From Plazaster borealis (lineage: Eukaryota > Echinodermata > Asteroidea > Forcipulatida > Labidiasteridae): a DNA stretch of 64,000 bases. A program made the position numbers and the translations under genes. Position 1 is the stretch's first letter. The number at the start of each line of letters is the position of its first letter. The notes under the pieces were generated by a model, which had not been told where the DNA came from, made no database searches, and worked only from the letters and a program-made list of their open reading frames with translations. The stretch lies in NCBI GenBank assembly GCA_021014325.1, contig CM037463.1, forward strand, positions 10,733,001 through 10,797,000, given 5' to 3'. Shown here in pieces: positions 24,701-39,700 of the stretch.

Positions 24701-27700
24701 TATTGCGCCATAGCACCTTGTAAACCATTACATGGTGCTATGCAAAGGACTTGGTATCATACTTCAAAAACGTAGCTCCACAATACCTTGCAGGAAAATA
24801 ATGAATTTTGAAGCGCCTTGAGTGTCACTGAGTGACAGATATAAATGTGCGTTATATAAGAAGCCACTATTATTAACAATCCGTGAGTTTCACTCTCGAG
24901 CAAGATGAGACCTCCAGGTATGTTTCAGGGTTGTTATTTTATTTTTATTTTTTTTCATTTTTGTACATTCAAACAACTTGCTGTGATTACTTTATTTATC
25001 TGCACACAGTTTGCCAGCAGAGCGAAAACAATAAAGAACAAGCCAGAGGTGAATGAGGTCGTTTCGGACGAGGCCATGATGCAGCGACAGAAAAAAGAAA
25101 TCCTGGAACTGAAGAGGAAGATCTCGGAGGTAAGAGACCAGAGAGTCCTGTCAACATTGGAAGACCTTTTTTTAGTTTCTAGTTGGCAGGTCGGATGATG
25201 TGTAAAAGCCAACCTCGTTCCCAGTGGTGTACGATCTGGCAGCGCCATTTTCCCCCCGGAATGCCTTGTTAATTATAACCTGTGGAAGTGTAACTTTGAA
25301 ATATCAAAATATATTGGATATTTGTATTAGTCCTGTGGTTGATCTATTCTGTATTAAAGACGTACCCAGTGCGCGCTATCAAAAGAGACATCAAGTCATA
25401 GAGCAACTCGTCCCCTTTCATTCTTCTTTGATCTTGTGGCATGTTAAAGTGTATGCAGTTTAGGGTGACCGTGTAAAAACATGATTCATTTGATGTGGCT
25501 TGCATCAAAACATTTGCATTTTGACATGTGCATAGCAAGCGCCCAAAAAGCATATTGACTTGTATTAATTTTTAAAATAAATTTTCGCTTGAACAAAGAC
25601 AAATTGACTAGAGCTAGAATTGAACCTGCGACCTTCGGATAAATGTGCCGGCGCTCTACCAACTGAGCCATCTGGCCCTAATGTTGGCACCCTCCCTATT
25701 TTGTCAATATTTTCGTTGGGGGATGCCAGTCAAAAGCCATTCAACCTGTAACTGCTGTGTAGCCAAGGATCACACCCAAGTTTGCGATCTGGGAAGCGGC
25801 AGTACAGGGATCACCTTAAGGGGATGCAACTTTTTATTTCAAACATCAAGAATAAACCACAAGGGAAACTGACTGGGTAAATGTTAAACATTTTGGGGTC
25901 GAACGAAGAAAAAATTGATTAGAGCGGGATTTCAAAATAATAACAAACACAAAATATAAGGATAAGTAGTCAAATTAGTTTGAGTGATTTCGTTCAAGAT
26001 TGATCTTTAATTTTTATTATTAATTTTGTTTTGAGGGGGGAGTGGGGGGAGTTGAGGCAGTAAGTCTTGTCATGTCAACAACTGTTGTTATTTAATATTA
26101 TTCAGCATCAAACCTGTAGTTTGTGCACATTGTTTTATCAGAAAATGATCGCAATAGTATCACCTTTTTAAGTGTTATTTACGAGCTCTAAGAATGTTCC
26201 TAATATCAACAGTTCACTTTCTGTCCAACAACAGCTTGAACAGCAGGGTGAACTCTTTGAGGAGAAATCCCGCCTACATGAGACACAAGAGCAGAAGATT
26301 AAGATACTGCAGAAGATGATTCTGGTATCGGGCGGGGCTGGTATCGGTGGCATCATGGCGACCAACGAGACCACCAAAGCCAAGTACAAGGTAGGGCATG
26401 GTGAATTCCAAACCTAAATCAGAATTTTCCTGGGTATTAGATAAAAAGAACAATCCCCTGCCTCAAAGTTTCTTGAAAGGCTTGAACTTTCTATTAGAGG
26501 GCAGCATTGGCCGCTTTGTGTCCAAACCTCTCAGTTCCATTTTCGGTGATGTAGAGCAGGTCTTGAATTTGGTTTTAGTACCGGGCCAGTAAACTTATGC
26601 CCGGACAAGTCCAGCGGGTCTTGTGTTTTTTTCAATTGAATAACGATACATGTACACTCACTGTGTAATATCTTGAACAGAAACAAAGTATGTTCAATTG
26701 TTGACTTTGAGTCTGATAAAATACCTTTCGGTTCTATTGAGTATACTTAATACTCCAAGAAACAGATGAGATGAATCTTCTCTTACATGTCGTAGTGCCA
26801 CAGCACCTTGTAAACCATTACATGATGCTCTGTGAAGGATTAGGTCTCATGTTTCAAAAACGTAGCTCCCACATACCTTGCAGGAAAAATGCCCATAGGG
26901 TGTGATAAAGCGCTATATAAGAACTCAGTATTATTGTCATTATTATAAACGTTCTCTGAAGTTACAATTATTCCTCAGACACGGCACCAGCCACAAACAT
27001 CTCTCTGCTAAGGGAATTTGAAAATGATTTGTGCATCTCCAATCTTTTTGCACTATGTTTATTAATTTGTACCCCCGCATTATACCTCCAGCGTCGTCAA
27101 ACATGGTGCCCCGGCATGGCAAATCCTCTCCCTCTCTTGAGGCCCAAGCCCCCGTCGGAACTGGTTTCCAACATCGTAGAGGAGACGTTGTCTTCCCCAG
27201 AGACTGCGACGCAGCCGTCACGATTCCCCGATGAGGAGATGCGGCGTTCGGATGCTGATGCTTCCCCGCAGGAATCAGTCACCTCTGTTGAAAGTGAAGG
27301 TTTGTCCTGGGTTTTGAGGCATTGCATGGTGTGAAGTATCAATATATATTTGGTTATCAAATAATAAACCAAATAGGGAAACTGACGGGCTAAATTTTAG
27401 TTTTATGGTATATATCTACAACTAAAAGGATTGAAACAAACTGTGGGTTCCAATTACCAAACGTGTACGATACCTATAAAAGAGGACTAAATTGAGGCCA
27501 TGTAACTGTAAGTGCCTGGTTACATTGTACGTGATTAGTTACGGCACCTTGCTTACATTTAGGCCTTCTATATGCAAATGATTTGGGGTTGAACAAAGAA
27601 AAGTTGACTGAGAGGGATTTGAATCAATGACCTCCGGAAACGTGCTGGCGCTTTATCAACTGAGCTATCTATCTAGCCCTATGTTTGCAGTCTCCCTTTC

Positions 27701-30700
27701 TTTCTTTGTTCGGGGGTGCCAGTCAGAAGCCATATAACTGTTTACTTTTTGGTTGGCGGTAACACCATGTGATTCTATCTGCATGAACTAAGCTGTGTGT
27801 ACTTTCCTACCTACTCTAGGTTAGTACTTAACAAGCAGGACAGAATTCTGAAATCTACTTCGCGGTAGTAGAATAATAGTAAGGGGTCTTGTCAAAATAA
27901 ATCCAGGACAGGTACATGTAGTCGGATAACAATTCTCCGTTGTCAAATTTTAAAAATGAATTTTTCAATATCACCATAGTGATTTGTAATGTGTCATTAC
28001 ACTTTGCTTAGCGATTAAGAGTGATTAGGAGCTAAGATCAATCTTTTTTAGTTAGCTCTTTGTGAAATCAAGCCCTGGGCCCAATTTCATAGAGCTGCTT
28101 AAGCAGCAAATATTGCTGAACAATTTCTGCCAAGCCTAAATGAGCAGGATACCAGTCACAGATTGCACATGGGGAATAGCATTTTGGTTGGTGACCTTAT
28201 TCTGGTTAGCATACTTTTGTTGTGCTTATAAGCAGCTCTATATGAAATTGGAACCTGGTCTTACTCTTGTTCAACAGAGTTCTCCAACACTAAGCAGTTT
28301 CAGTTCTGGGAGGACATGGAGATGGAGAAGGGGACGGAGGATAGCATTGTTACCATCCCTCTCAGCCCTCAACGTAAGAAGAGAAAAAGACGGGAGGCAC
28401 ATGTCCACTTTGCTCACTTCGGTGCGGCTACAGTGGATGCTGACAGTCGGACAGAGGTAAAAATTAGTTAGCTGGTATTCTATCCTCTCCATGGCGGTTT
28501 GCTGTATCGTCACATTCTCCACGTTGAGATAAGATTCAAATTCATCGTCCAAGTGATGTTGAGTATAGGCCACACATTAAAAAATATGGTTAAGCAGGCA
28601 TGATGATGTCCTTCCTAAATTTTATCTACTTTCTGATTTTATTTTTGCCATATGAATAAGATTTTTTTTTAAATAACCCGTCTATAAAAACCTATAAAAT
28701 ATGTAGGGTAGCCCTTACACTCAAAATTGTCCTATCTTATTTATTTATTATTATTTTGTCAAGGGTCAAGTCTCGCGTTCTTCCAAACTTGTCTTAAATT
28801 AAAAAAACGTGGTTTGCTATACTTTGTTGCCCCTTTTTACTTGTAGGTGAACTCTCCAAACGCCACTGATGCAACATCACAGGCCGAGTCCCTCTTTGAA
28901 GCAAATGCTCGCTGCAGTAAACTGCAGGAGCAGATTCTTGCACTGGAAGATACAGTCACTACTCTCAGAGAAAATGGAGCTGTCTTATCACAGGTGACGG
29001 AGAGTAGGGAATTGACAGAGCGGCAGTTGGCAGACTTAATGTCCGTGAACCAAGGGTTGGAGTCCAAGATTCAGGAGTTAGAGGAGGAGAATCTGATGGT
29101 CGGTCAGCTATCAGATGCCCTGTGTCTGTCGGAGGAGAAAGTTGCTGATCTTGAAAGCCGAACCCAGGATGCGGATCACCAAATCAGTACATTGACAGAA
29201 GACTTCAGGCTTCTGAAGGCCCAACTGGAATATGCGAACAGTCTGAAAGAGTCGGCTGAAGAGAAACAGCAAGAGGCCATGAAGGAGCAATTGGATCAAC
29301 AGGATAGGCTTAAAGCCACCCTCAGCAACTCTGAACAAGAAATAGTGTCACTGAGGGCAACGTTAGAAGAAACCAGACTTCTCTTAGCATCCGCGGAGGA
29401 AAAGGAGGAAGAAGCTGTGCAGGTGAAGATGCAGTTAGACCAACAAGATGGGCTCAAAAACTCCCTTCAAAAGTCTGAGCTTGAAATCTCCTCGTTGAAA
29501 GCTCAATTGGAAGAATATGAAGTGCGCTCGGTGGCGTCGCTGGAGAACGAGCAGAAAGTCTTGGATCTGACAGCACAGCATGAGCAACTGAGAAACTTGT
29601 TTGAAAAGTCCGAGCAAGAAATCTCAGCGCTGAAAGAAGAACTACAGGAACGCGACTCTCACATGGCGTCATTGCTCGAGAACAAAGAGAAAGATTTACT
29701 TCAAAGTAAAGAGCAGGAACTCTTTGCCTTGAAAGTTGAGTTGGAGGAAAGACAAACTCTGTTGGCATCTGCTGAGGAGAATGCCTTGCAAATTACACAG
29801 GTGAAAGGTAAGCTGCAGGAGTGGTAATTTATTCTTAACCTATTACATTTTTATTTTGTGTCTGGTTTAGAGGGCACCAGTACAAACATCACGCATGCAT
29901 GGAGGGTGCCGTTCGCTCGTCCCCCTGGGCGCCTAAAGCATGGTTTGAGCCCAGTGCAGTGGTCCTGGGCATGAGCAAACTGGATAGGGAACTTTGAAGC
30001 ACGAAGAACGGTCGGCCGGGTTGGATGTTCTGTGCTCGGAAATAATTTGACGACAACAAATATAACCAAAAAAATTCAAACTGAGATTTAAATACATTTA
30101 TTTAATGAAAGATTATTCATTGCAGGTAATAATAATACTTTTAGTATGTAAAAAAAACAAGACCGCCGGATTTGTTCGGTATAAAGTTTACTGGACCGAC
30201 GCTAAAATCACTGGCCTCGGGCCTGCGGTCCAGTGTTAATTTTGAGCCCTGGTGATTCAAGCGGGGTCTTAGAGTCGGACCTACGCCAACCCGACCAAAT
30301 CATGTGCATGGATTATACAAATTTGTTTGATACCTTGGAGATTAATTGCTGTTAAATCTACATCCTTTGTTTTTACTAAAGAATTACTGATATTAATTTG
30401 CCAAGTAGAACTTGAGAGGACCTTGGAGGAAGCAGAAGAAACCAGGAACCACCATGTCGCCAGGATCGCTGAGCTGACTAACCTCCTTGAAGATCAACAG
30501 GGCCAGGTTGAGAGGACCTTGGAGGAAGCAGAAGAAACTAGGAACCACCACGTTGGCAAGATCGCTGAGCTGACTGAACTCCTTGAAGATCAAGAAGGCC
30601 AGGTTGAGAGGACCTTCAATGAAGCAGAAGAAACCAGAAACCATTACGTCGCCAAGATCACTGAGCTGACTAACCTCCTCGAAGATCAACAAGGTCAGGC

Positions 30701-33700
30701 TGAGAGGTCCTTGGAGGAAGCGGAAGAAACCAGGAACCACCACGTTGCCAAGATTGCTGAGCTGACTAACCTCCTTGAAGATCAACAAGGTCAGGCTGAG
30801 AGGTCCTTGGAGGAAGCGGAAGAAACCAGGAACCACCACGTTGCCAAGATCGCTGAGCTGACTAACCTCCTTGAAGATCAACAAGGTCAGGCTGAGAGGT
30901 CCTTGGAGGAAGCGGAAGAAACCAGGAACCACCACGTTGCCAAGATTGCTGAGCTGACTAACCTCCTTGAAGATCAACAAGGCCAGGTTGAGAGGACCTT
31001 GAATGAAGCAGAAGAAACCAGAAACCACCACGTTGCCAAGATCGCTGAGCTGACTGAACTCCTTGAAGATCAACAAGGTCAGGCTGCCATGGCAGCAGGG
31101 CCATCTATGGGATGTGTTGAGAGTGTCGATGGAGCAATGTCCCTTGCGGATGAGATCGAGGAACAAAACTGGAAAGTGAAGGTAAAGGATTCTTTTGTGT
31201 TCTGTTTAGCTGATGATTCTTATTTACAGCGTTGTATCTGTGACATGGTGATTTTATCTTGCAATGGTGTCTCTGAGAAAAACGCCATGGTTATTGAGTA
31301 TTCTTGTAGACTGATAGGGGTCCGAAAATGCAATCCAACATTCAACATTTTCAGCTTTGAAACAGAAAGAAGGAATTAAAAAGGAAGTCCAAAAGAGAAC
31401 TTCTACAACCATGTCCAATTAAACATGAGACTTTGTTGTTTTTTTCATGTTTTTTCATGTTCAAAGTTACAGTTATAGATATCGCATGAGCGTTATTACC
31501 AGGCATAAGATTTGTCATGATTTTTCTACATCCACCATCAACATTTTTTGAAAGACATCCAAGAGACTCTGTAAATCTTACAAACAGCGTAAACCCCACC
31601 CATTTTTTTTTCTACAGAATGTTTACATGTTGAACACCTTGGGATGATCTTTTTGGGTGGTCAGGTTGGTGTAATGGTATCTTTCCTTGCCTTCCACCTC
31701 TAGGACCTGGTTCAAATTACGCCGGGGGGACTATGTGGATTGACTTTTGTGTTTTCAGTCCCTACCTGACTGCGTTGGTCTTCCCTGGAATAATTCTCTG
31801 GGGTTTTTCTCCCACATCTAAAACTGAAACTTCCTTCCTTGTCTTCTCTCCATGGGGTTCTTGGCTAGTACAGTGATTAAGTTCGCTTTTCTGAGAGTCC
31901 TTGGCTTCACAACCAGAATTATGAAATGAAATGAAATCTTCACGACATTCTTGTACATTTCCCCTTTGATTTTTCAGGCAAGGAGGACTGAGACTGACCT
32001 CTTAGGGTCTGTCCAACTTTGTGAAGTCATCATGGAGGAGAAGACCAAGCTGTCCAAACAAGTGTCGCAATTGTAAGTTGCCCGAAGCTAGACACGGTTT
32101 CCTTAAAGAGGAAAGAAATGTCAAATTCAATTTTGTGATGTTTTTGCAAGTTTTTATAAATGCAATGTCAATTTTATATAATACAAATAACTTGTTAAAA
32201 TTAACATTGAAACAAAAATAAAGCTTGGGATGAGGATGTTTATTTTTTTAAATCCCCATTTGTGATTCATGCCCGAATTAGTGCGACCATTACATTAAGG
32301 ATACTGATAACATGAACGTCAGTTGGGCAATAATTTTTAATTGTTTACAAGTAACCGGAAACGGAGGACAAGTCTTATTGTTGGGTTTTTTTTCAATGAT
32401 TTGTTAAATTTGTTTTACTTTCAAATTATTTCATCGCTAAATTTTACTTTCCCAACATGAGAAAATCATTTTTATACCCATGAACTATGTTAAACTAAAG
32501 TATTTGAAGAAACAGAATCATGTACACGTAAAATTTAATATAGTTTGAATACTCGCGAGACTTGCAAAGTCTGTTCAACCAGGAATGGGATGTTGGAGGT
32601 ACACTACCTCTCTGAGGTATGCTACCTCTCTGACTTCTGCAATGTGGGATAATTTAAAGTATAAAAGGTGCTGTTCTTTTGGGTTTAAAAAAAAAACAAT
32701 TATGAGAGATCGCCTAGCATCACAAGGCCGGATGGCCACTTCAAGGTGAGGGCTACACTGAACTGATTTCAACTGCCACCAGAGGCACATTGCCACCTAC
32801 TCCTAGGGCTGAAACAGGGTTACCCCCTTTTTAGTCCGTAAAGATGTAGGCATGGGTATCATCCACTAGGAGCCTGGCTGGTAGAGCAGAATGCACTGCC
32901 TTCCCGACTTTTTACAAAGCAATTACATGTATGCCTTGCTCAAGGGCATAAGTGTCATGACCGGGATTCGAACCCACACTCTGCTGCTGACAATACCAGA
33001 GCCAAATTGGGTCCGGTGAACTAGACTGCTCAGCAACTTATTAGTCGAGGCTGGAAGTTCCCTAAACACACAACAAGATTTTCTGCTACATGTAGAAACC
33101 TGTTAGAATTGATCGAGTAATGCTATTTTGCAACATATTTTAATAACTGCAGCCGAGACGAGATGACCAACTTAAGATTGGCTCTGAAGGCCAAGGAAGA
33201 GGAGATGGAGGAACTTCAGGAGTTCACTCAGATGGAGGTGACTGTCATGAAGGAACAAGAGGCAAGTTGTCACGTCAGTGCAAAAATGTTGTATCTCGCC
33301 CGAAAAAGCTCTGTGCAAAAAGTTGTATCTCAGCGCGTACTTGTTTTGAGTGTACATCTGGACTATTTCAACGTTTTTGACAATTCAAAACTGGCTCGTA
33401 ACATAATTGTTGTTTTAGGAGATCCTTGTGAACACCCTAATCCTTTGGATAAAGCACATTATAATAACTTACAAAGGAAGACGACATTACAAAATGAGAA
33501 ACAAAAGAAACAGACAAATGAGGGAGGTACTTGGAATAGAAATGTCTTGAGGAGGAGTGTTTGAACACATGCAACAGCGCCGCCTCTCTGAGATTTGCAG
33601 GGAGTACGTTCCACAGGCAAGGGGCAGCAACTGCAAAGGCATTGGCCCCTGCAGTCTCTTTAGATACCAAAATGTCCGCTATACCATCTATGATTCACAC

Positions 33701-36700
33701 AATCAATCAAAACTTGTAATACTTCAATATAGATAATGTAATGTAATATTTATGGTCTGTATGCAACTTGCTCTCCTATGGATACGATGTCTTCAACTTT
33801 ATCGTCTATTTCTCACACTCCATTTTGAACTCTTACTTTATTTTTTGTATAGTCTTATTCGCACTTAAGTCGTAAGTCAATACAATTTTGTGTAAAATTC
33901 ACACTTAGTACTTGCTTGTTAACGCTTTAATCTATTTTATTTATATACTTAATGTCCATTTTTTTTTGGGGGGGGGGTAATTTATTTATAATTTTGCCTA
34001 ATGTTTATCTTAATTGTGTATGTAATCATTCATGTAAACTGAACTGTTTTAGTCTATGGACTTTTTGTTCAGTCTTTTATATACCGGAATAACTAAATAC
34101 CAGGAATAGAAAAGCCAGATCAAGTCTTGAAGATGAGCGGAGTCGATGCCTGTGTTTGACAGGCACATTGAGCATTGGACTGTTTTGTAAATAAGAGTGA
34201 TTGATTACTTTATTTTTACAAAATACGTTTATTTTAAAACTTTACAGGCCCAATACCAGAGGGATATTGAAGAGTTGAGACTGGAACTTCAAGAGAAACA
34301 GGATACACTGGCAGTGCAGCATCACAAAGAGATAGAAGACCTCCAGAAGAAACTCGGTGTCAAGGATAAGGTCCTGGAGGCGCAGTACCAACAAGACGTC
34401 GATGAACTTCTGGATAAACTACGGGAGAAGAACCAACAGCTTGACAACATACAGGAACAACAGTCCGGTTTTATACAAGCAGCCAGTCTGGCAGAGCATA
34501 AGGTGGAGCAGCTTCAATGGCAGCTGAGGGACTTGGAAGGTTGTGGTACCATGAAAGAAAATGGCTCCATGGAGGGCCAAGATCAAGCGGCTGTAAAACG
34601 GGTGATCGACCAGCAAGTTCAAACTGAAGAGTACAATAAGGAGTCATCACTTCATACAGCTGTTTCTGTGCTTGAGGAGGCTACACAGGTTTCCCCTGAA
34701 GATTTAGGCTTGCTTGTGGATGGATCATCCGTCCAGCCAGAAATTCTTCAACAAAGGATCGATGAACTTGAAGTCAAAGAGGCATCCCTGAGGCAAGATT
34801 GCGAGACCCTGAATGCAACCATCAGCGGCCAAGACCAAGAGATTGAGGTCTTGAATGAGCTCTTGGAAGATCTTGGGCAAGAAACGAAAGACGACAATAA
34901 CGAGAATAACACCAAGATTGCTGCGTTTGTTGAGCGAATCGAGCACCTGGAAAAACTGCTACAGGATAGAGAGATTTCCACCACTGAACATATCAAAGAG
35001 CCAGATGTGGATCAGGAGATTCAGGTCTTGACAGAAGTCAATGAAAATCTCTGTAAAGCTTTGACAGAGGTTGAAAGTAGCTGTGAGAATCTCAGAGCCA
35101 AAGTATTGGTTCTAGAAGAAGCTTTAAAACATGAAGTTACCAGCAAGAAAGACTTAGATTCGTCCAAAGAAAAAGACCTCATGAATCTTAGAAAAGAACT
35201 GGAGGCCTTGAACGAAGTCAATTTCTGTTTGTCCGAGAAGCTAACTTGCACACAAGAGCTCTGTGAGAAGCTGGAAGGGAAGCTTCTTCAGTCTACTACT
35301 GAAGAGAAACAAGAGAGTGCAGAAGAGATCCGCTCCTTGACTGCAGTCATTGAACAGCAAGGGCAGGAGATGGCCTCACAGAGAGTCAAATTAGAGGAAG
35401 CAGAAGAGGACCTCAGGAGCAATGTTAGAGATTTGGAGGATCGTGTTGCAAGTTTGAAACGGGAGAATCAGTCATTGGTCGAGAGGGTTGTCTCAGGAGC
35501 TACCAAGCATGACCAGTTTGTTGAAGACATCAAAAGCAAAGAAATCTCACTGGCGGAACAGCAAAACAAACTGACAACAATTTCAGAAAGACTTGCGAAG
35601 ATAGAGGAAGAGTTACAGGGCAGAACAGTCAGAGTGCAAGAGTTGGAAGCTGCTCTAGCTTCACAGAGCAGCCAGTCTGCAGAGGTGGCTGAGATCATCA
35701 GAATGCGAGATGGTGAAATTGAGATGCTTCGGGAAGTCTTGCAAGAGCAGGAGCAGCATCTGGAAAATGTGAGAAATGAATTCTCCCAGGCACAGTTCAG
35801 GGTAAAAGACCTTGAAAGGGAAGTCAATTTCTTAAACGAGACAAAAGGGGACCAGATGGTTCATGAGGGTCAGAAAGAGAATGAAATTCACCGTCTTCAT
35901 GGTTTACTTGAGAATCAAGAAGAGCAATTACGTACCAAGGAGCAACACCTTATGGAATATTTGTCTAAGATGCAGAATCTAGAGTCAGTTTTAGCAGCGA
36001 ATAACCGAATGAACATGGAAAAGTCGAGAGCTGAAGCAGAGCAAAATGCCAAAGTTCACGAGCTGCAGAATTACTTAGAAGAGCTGGAAAATCAGGTGAG
36101 AGCCAGGGAGATAACGTGCTCCGAGCTGAAGGAAAAATTGCAAGACTTTGAGAGGGTGGTTGCAGCCAGTGATCAGAAGAGGGTTGACCTGGAAGATGGG
36201 AAACTAAAACTGGAATCAGAGGTCAAAACTTTGCAGGGCTACCTAGATGAGGTAGATGAAGAGCTCCACCAATTCAAAAACCGCTACGCTGATTTACAAG
36301 CGGACTTCCGAAAGCAGGAGGCCATCATAAAGAATAAGACGGCTGTCTTGGAATCCAGAAGCCAGAGCACCAAGAAGCTTGAGGCAGCAGCCGTTGCCAA
36401 ACATGAGGAAGAAGTGCGTGTTTTGCGAGCCTTGCTTGACGAGCGAAACCACACCGCCTTGAGGCAGGAGGACAGGTACAGCGACATGCTGGCCAAGATT
36501 CAAAACCTGGAAGAAATCATCACCAGCAAAGAGCAGACAACCAAAGAGTCGGAAGATTCACTCAAGATTCAAGATGCAGAGCTCCGGAGGTTACAAGCAG
36601 CTCACACCAGCTATCAAGAACAGCAGGACAGACGTCTTCAGGAGGAAATAACCAGGAGAGAAGAAGAGATACTAAATTTGCGACAGCAGCTTGAGAAAGC

Positions 36701-39700
36701 CACGGTGAGTATAAAGACTTCACCCAGTGTTTCACTGGAAGGTATCGCCAAACCTCAGGAGGAAAAGGTTGGCACATGTGTATTGAATTTTTTAACCATT
36801 TAAAAAAAAAATCATTAAACCCTAGTCCAGTGCCCTGTGTTCAATTTGTTTAAAGCGATGCATTTTAAGCTGTAAATAACCACCTTTTACCCCTCCAAAA
36901 AACAAAAAAAGAACTTCAGTCAAGGCATAGAAGTTCAAAGCTGACTTCCCAAACTTTATTTCGGTCACAACTTGAACTTTCACAAAGGTCGTTTTAAGCT
37001 CATGTGGTGTAAAGCACTGTATACTCAGTATTTTCCCGTGTCCTGTAAAAAAAAAATCACAGGTATATTACTCGGGTAAAACCAAATATAATATTCTTTA
37101 TCCCCGATGCAAATTTAACATCTATTAAATTGTCGCGGTCCCCCCTGCTAAAATATAGGATATGAACTGCCTCTAGCTACCAGGCAATCTCAGTGGTCTA
37201 GTTGGTAAGACATCTGCTCTAGAATGGCAAAGGTCGTGGGTTCGAATCCCACCCGAGTAATATGCCTGTGATTTTGTTCACAGGACTCGGGGAAAGTACT
37301 GAGTATACAGTGCTTTACACACATTGGTGTACGGGTAAAACCAAATATAATTTTCTTTATCCCCGATGCAAATTTAACATCTATTAAAAAGGATAAAGAA
37401 GAGTTCACAATCTAACGACGACACATTATGCTTTGTCTTCCTTTACAGACTGACCGTGCTAAGCTGGATGACCTCGAAGTACAGAGGTCAAGTGTTGACG
37501 GGCTGATGAAGGCACATCGGCAGCAGCTCGCTGAGAAGAACCTTCGCATTAACCAGCTTGAGACGGACCTCCTCCGAGGCACGGACCCACTCGAGAGAAA
37601 GTGAGTTGAACTGTAACCGGTTCGTGCAAACCCTATTTCCCTAGGGGACCTTGTCAAAATTAGTCCAGGACCAACGGATAAGTAACGTCCAGGACAAGGT
37701 TTTTACCCTCTGTTAATTCACCTAGTTTGAAATTGGGTGTCGGAGAAAACATGGGAGAAGTTCACAGTGCCTGGGGTTACATTTGATTACAAACCGCACA
37801 GATTTAGATCGCTATCTACTGGAAAACAAGCAGTGGGTCTCTACATGGCTCACTAAAAAATCACACTACACATCGAAAAAGGTAGGGCAGTCATCGAAGG
37901 GAGAAAGAAATAAGAAATAGTCCGAATAGCATCCAAACCTGTAGTTTTGACTTTCTGGTTGATGTACAGAGTCTGTAAAATCTCCTGAATTTTAAACATG
38001 TGAGGTTCTGGAATAAGAGGGAAATCCACAGGCCTGCAAACGATTTTTTAGGAGTTTTCATTTTCATCAAATCTCATCCCTGCAGTGCTATAGCTATTCA
38101 ACTGTTTGCATTCTTCAATTCTTCAATGTCTGTCAACTAACCTCTTGAAAATTCCATGAGACATTGGTTTTGTATTTTGATCATGTTCTTCTTTTTTAAA
38201 TGAGCTCAAATTATGGTGAATGTTTTTTTGTGGGGTTTTTTTATGTTTTGTTTTTTTATACGTATAACATATTTTCTCATATTAATTAAATAGACTGGTG
38301 TCCCTGAAGGAAGAATTGAGTTACCAAGAATCCAAGATGCAGCAATACAAGAAAGAGGTGGAGAAGTTGCGAAGCCAGCAATCTCAGAGAGGTAAAGTTA
38401 GACCTCTCTTTGTTTTTGTTAAACAAGCAAGACAGACATGTTGTTGTTATACTTGATATGTGGCACAGCAGAGCTGCCAACTCTCCCTGATTCTGCAGAA
38501 AGTTCCCTTAAAATTAACCGATCTGATGAACTAAATTTAAAATTCTCCCTGATTATGGAAATGTGTTCCTGTTATGTTGAATGTAATTCTAAATAATATC
38601 TCCCTGATTGTTGGACAAAAACTTCATGATTGTAAGCTGCAAATGTTGGCAGCTCTGGGGCCGATTTCACAACGAGATAAGACTAGTCTTATCTGAAGTT
38701 AGGACCAGTAACTGGTCTTAACTTAAGACTAGTCCTATCTCTTAGCATTGCATAGGACTAGTCCTAAGTTAGGAAGAGTTTTGTGAAATCGACCCCAGGC
38801 ATGGTGTAACACCCCCCCCTTATTGTGTCTTTATTGTTTTCTGGGAATTTAAGGAATTCTTTAGAGGATTTTAGGAGGGGGGACCTCTGTACAAGAGGAA
38901 AAGAGTGTTTTTAAAAGTATTGGAACAATTAGGTGGAACACCCTCTGCCATATATCAGGCAGGGTATATGACTTTATTTTTTGCTCACCATGTGTTTGTG
39001 TGCCACTTTGCTTGTTAATCTCACACTTTGTCTTTGAAAAAGATTCAAACTATTTTAATCTTGTGGCGATATTTCTATTTCACTCAAATGCTACCTTACG
39101 TTATTGTATTTGATGTTTTTTCTTTTAAATGTCTTTTCTTTGTTTTTATGCACCATGGGAGTCACTTATCGTGGATACAGTTGACCAAGTGGTCATCATT
39201 ATTTATTATTGTTATTACTATTACAGGCAATTCTGTACACAAGTTGTCACAACAATTTCAGAAAATTATTGGAGTGTTTTGTTTCATGCTTAATTTGTTG
39301 GTATTGTGCTCTACCTTGTCTTTTTTAAATTTTGACTTGAGTCAGGATTTAAAACTTTGTAATGTTCCTGTATGAATAATGCAAGTTCCCCCCCCCATCA
39401 CAAGTTATTCTTTTAATTGTTGCCTGTGTAAATTTTTAACCCTTGTACAAATTTTTAACCCTTGTACATTTTAAGTACACTACATTTTTGTGTTTGATTT
39501 ATAGATTTGAGCTATATAAAGCACTTTGAGGCCTAGCGGCATTGCACTATATTAAGTGTTTTATTACTATTACTATTGCTATTACTATTGATATTACTGT
39601 TACCATTATTATTACTATTACTATTGCTATTACTGTTACCATTACCATTACTATTCTATTACTGTTCCTTTACTGTTACTGTTTTAAACTGTTATTAATT

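Noticed and set aside
30393..31166. 257-codon minus-strand ORF
   Set aside because: Antisense shadow of the CENPE 32-residue repeat array; the 96-bp period keeps the opposite frame open.
36705..36800. Extension of CENPE exon 18 to the ORF end
   Set aside because: The GTGAGT donor at 36705 is strong and joins exon 19 in phase; the extension soon reaches a stop.
37190..37262. tRNA gene
   Set aside because: A and B boxes are present but the acceptor and anticodon stems do not pair and the body continues as a SINE. The same applies to the other tRNA-like heads (5590, 6520, 24460, 25670, 41820, 49620).
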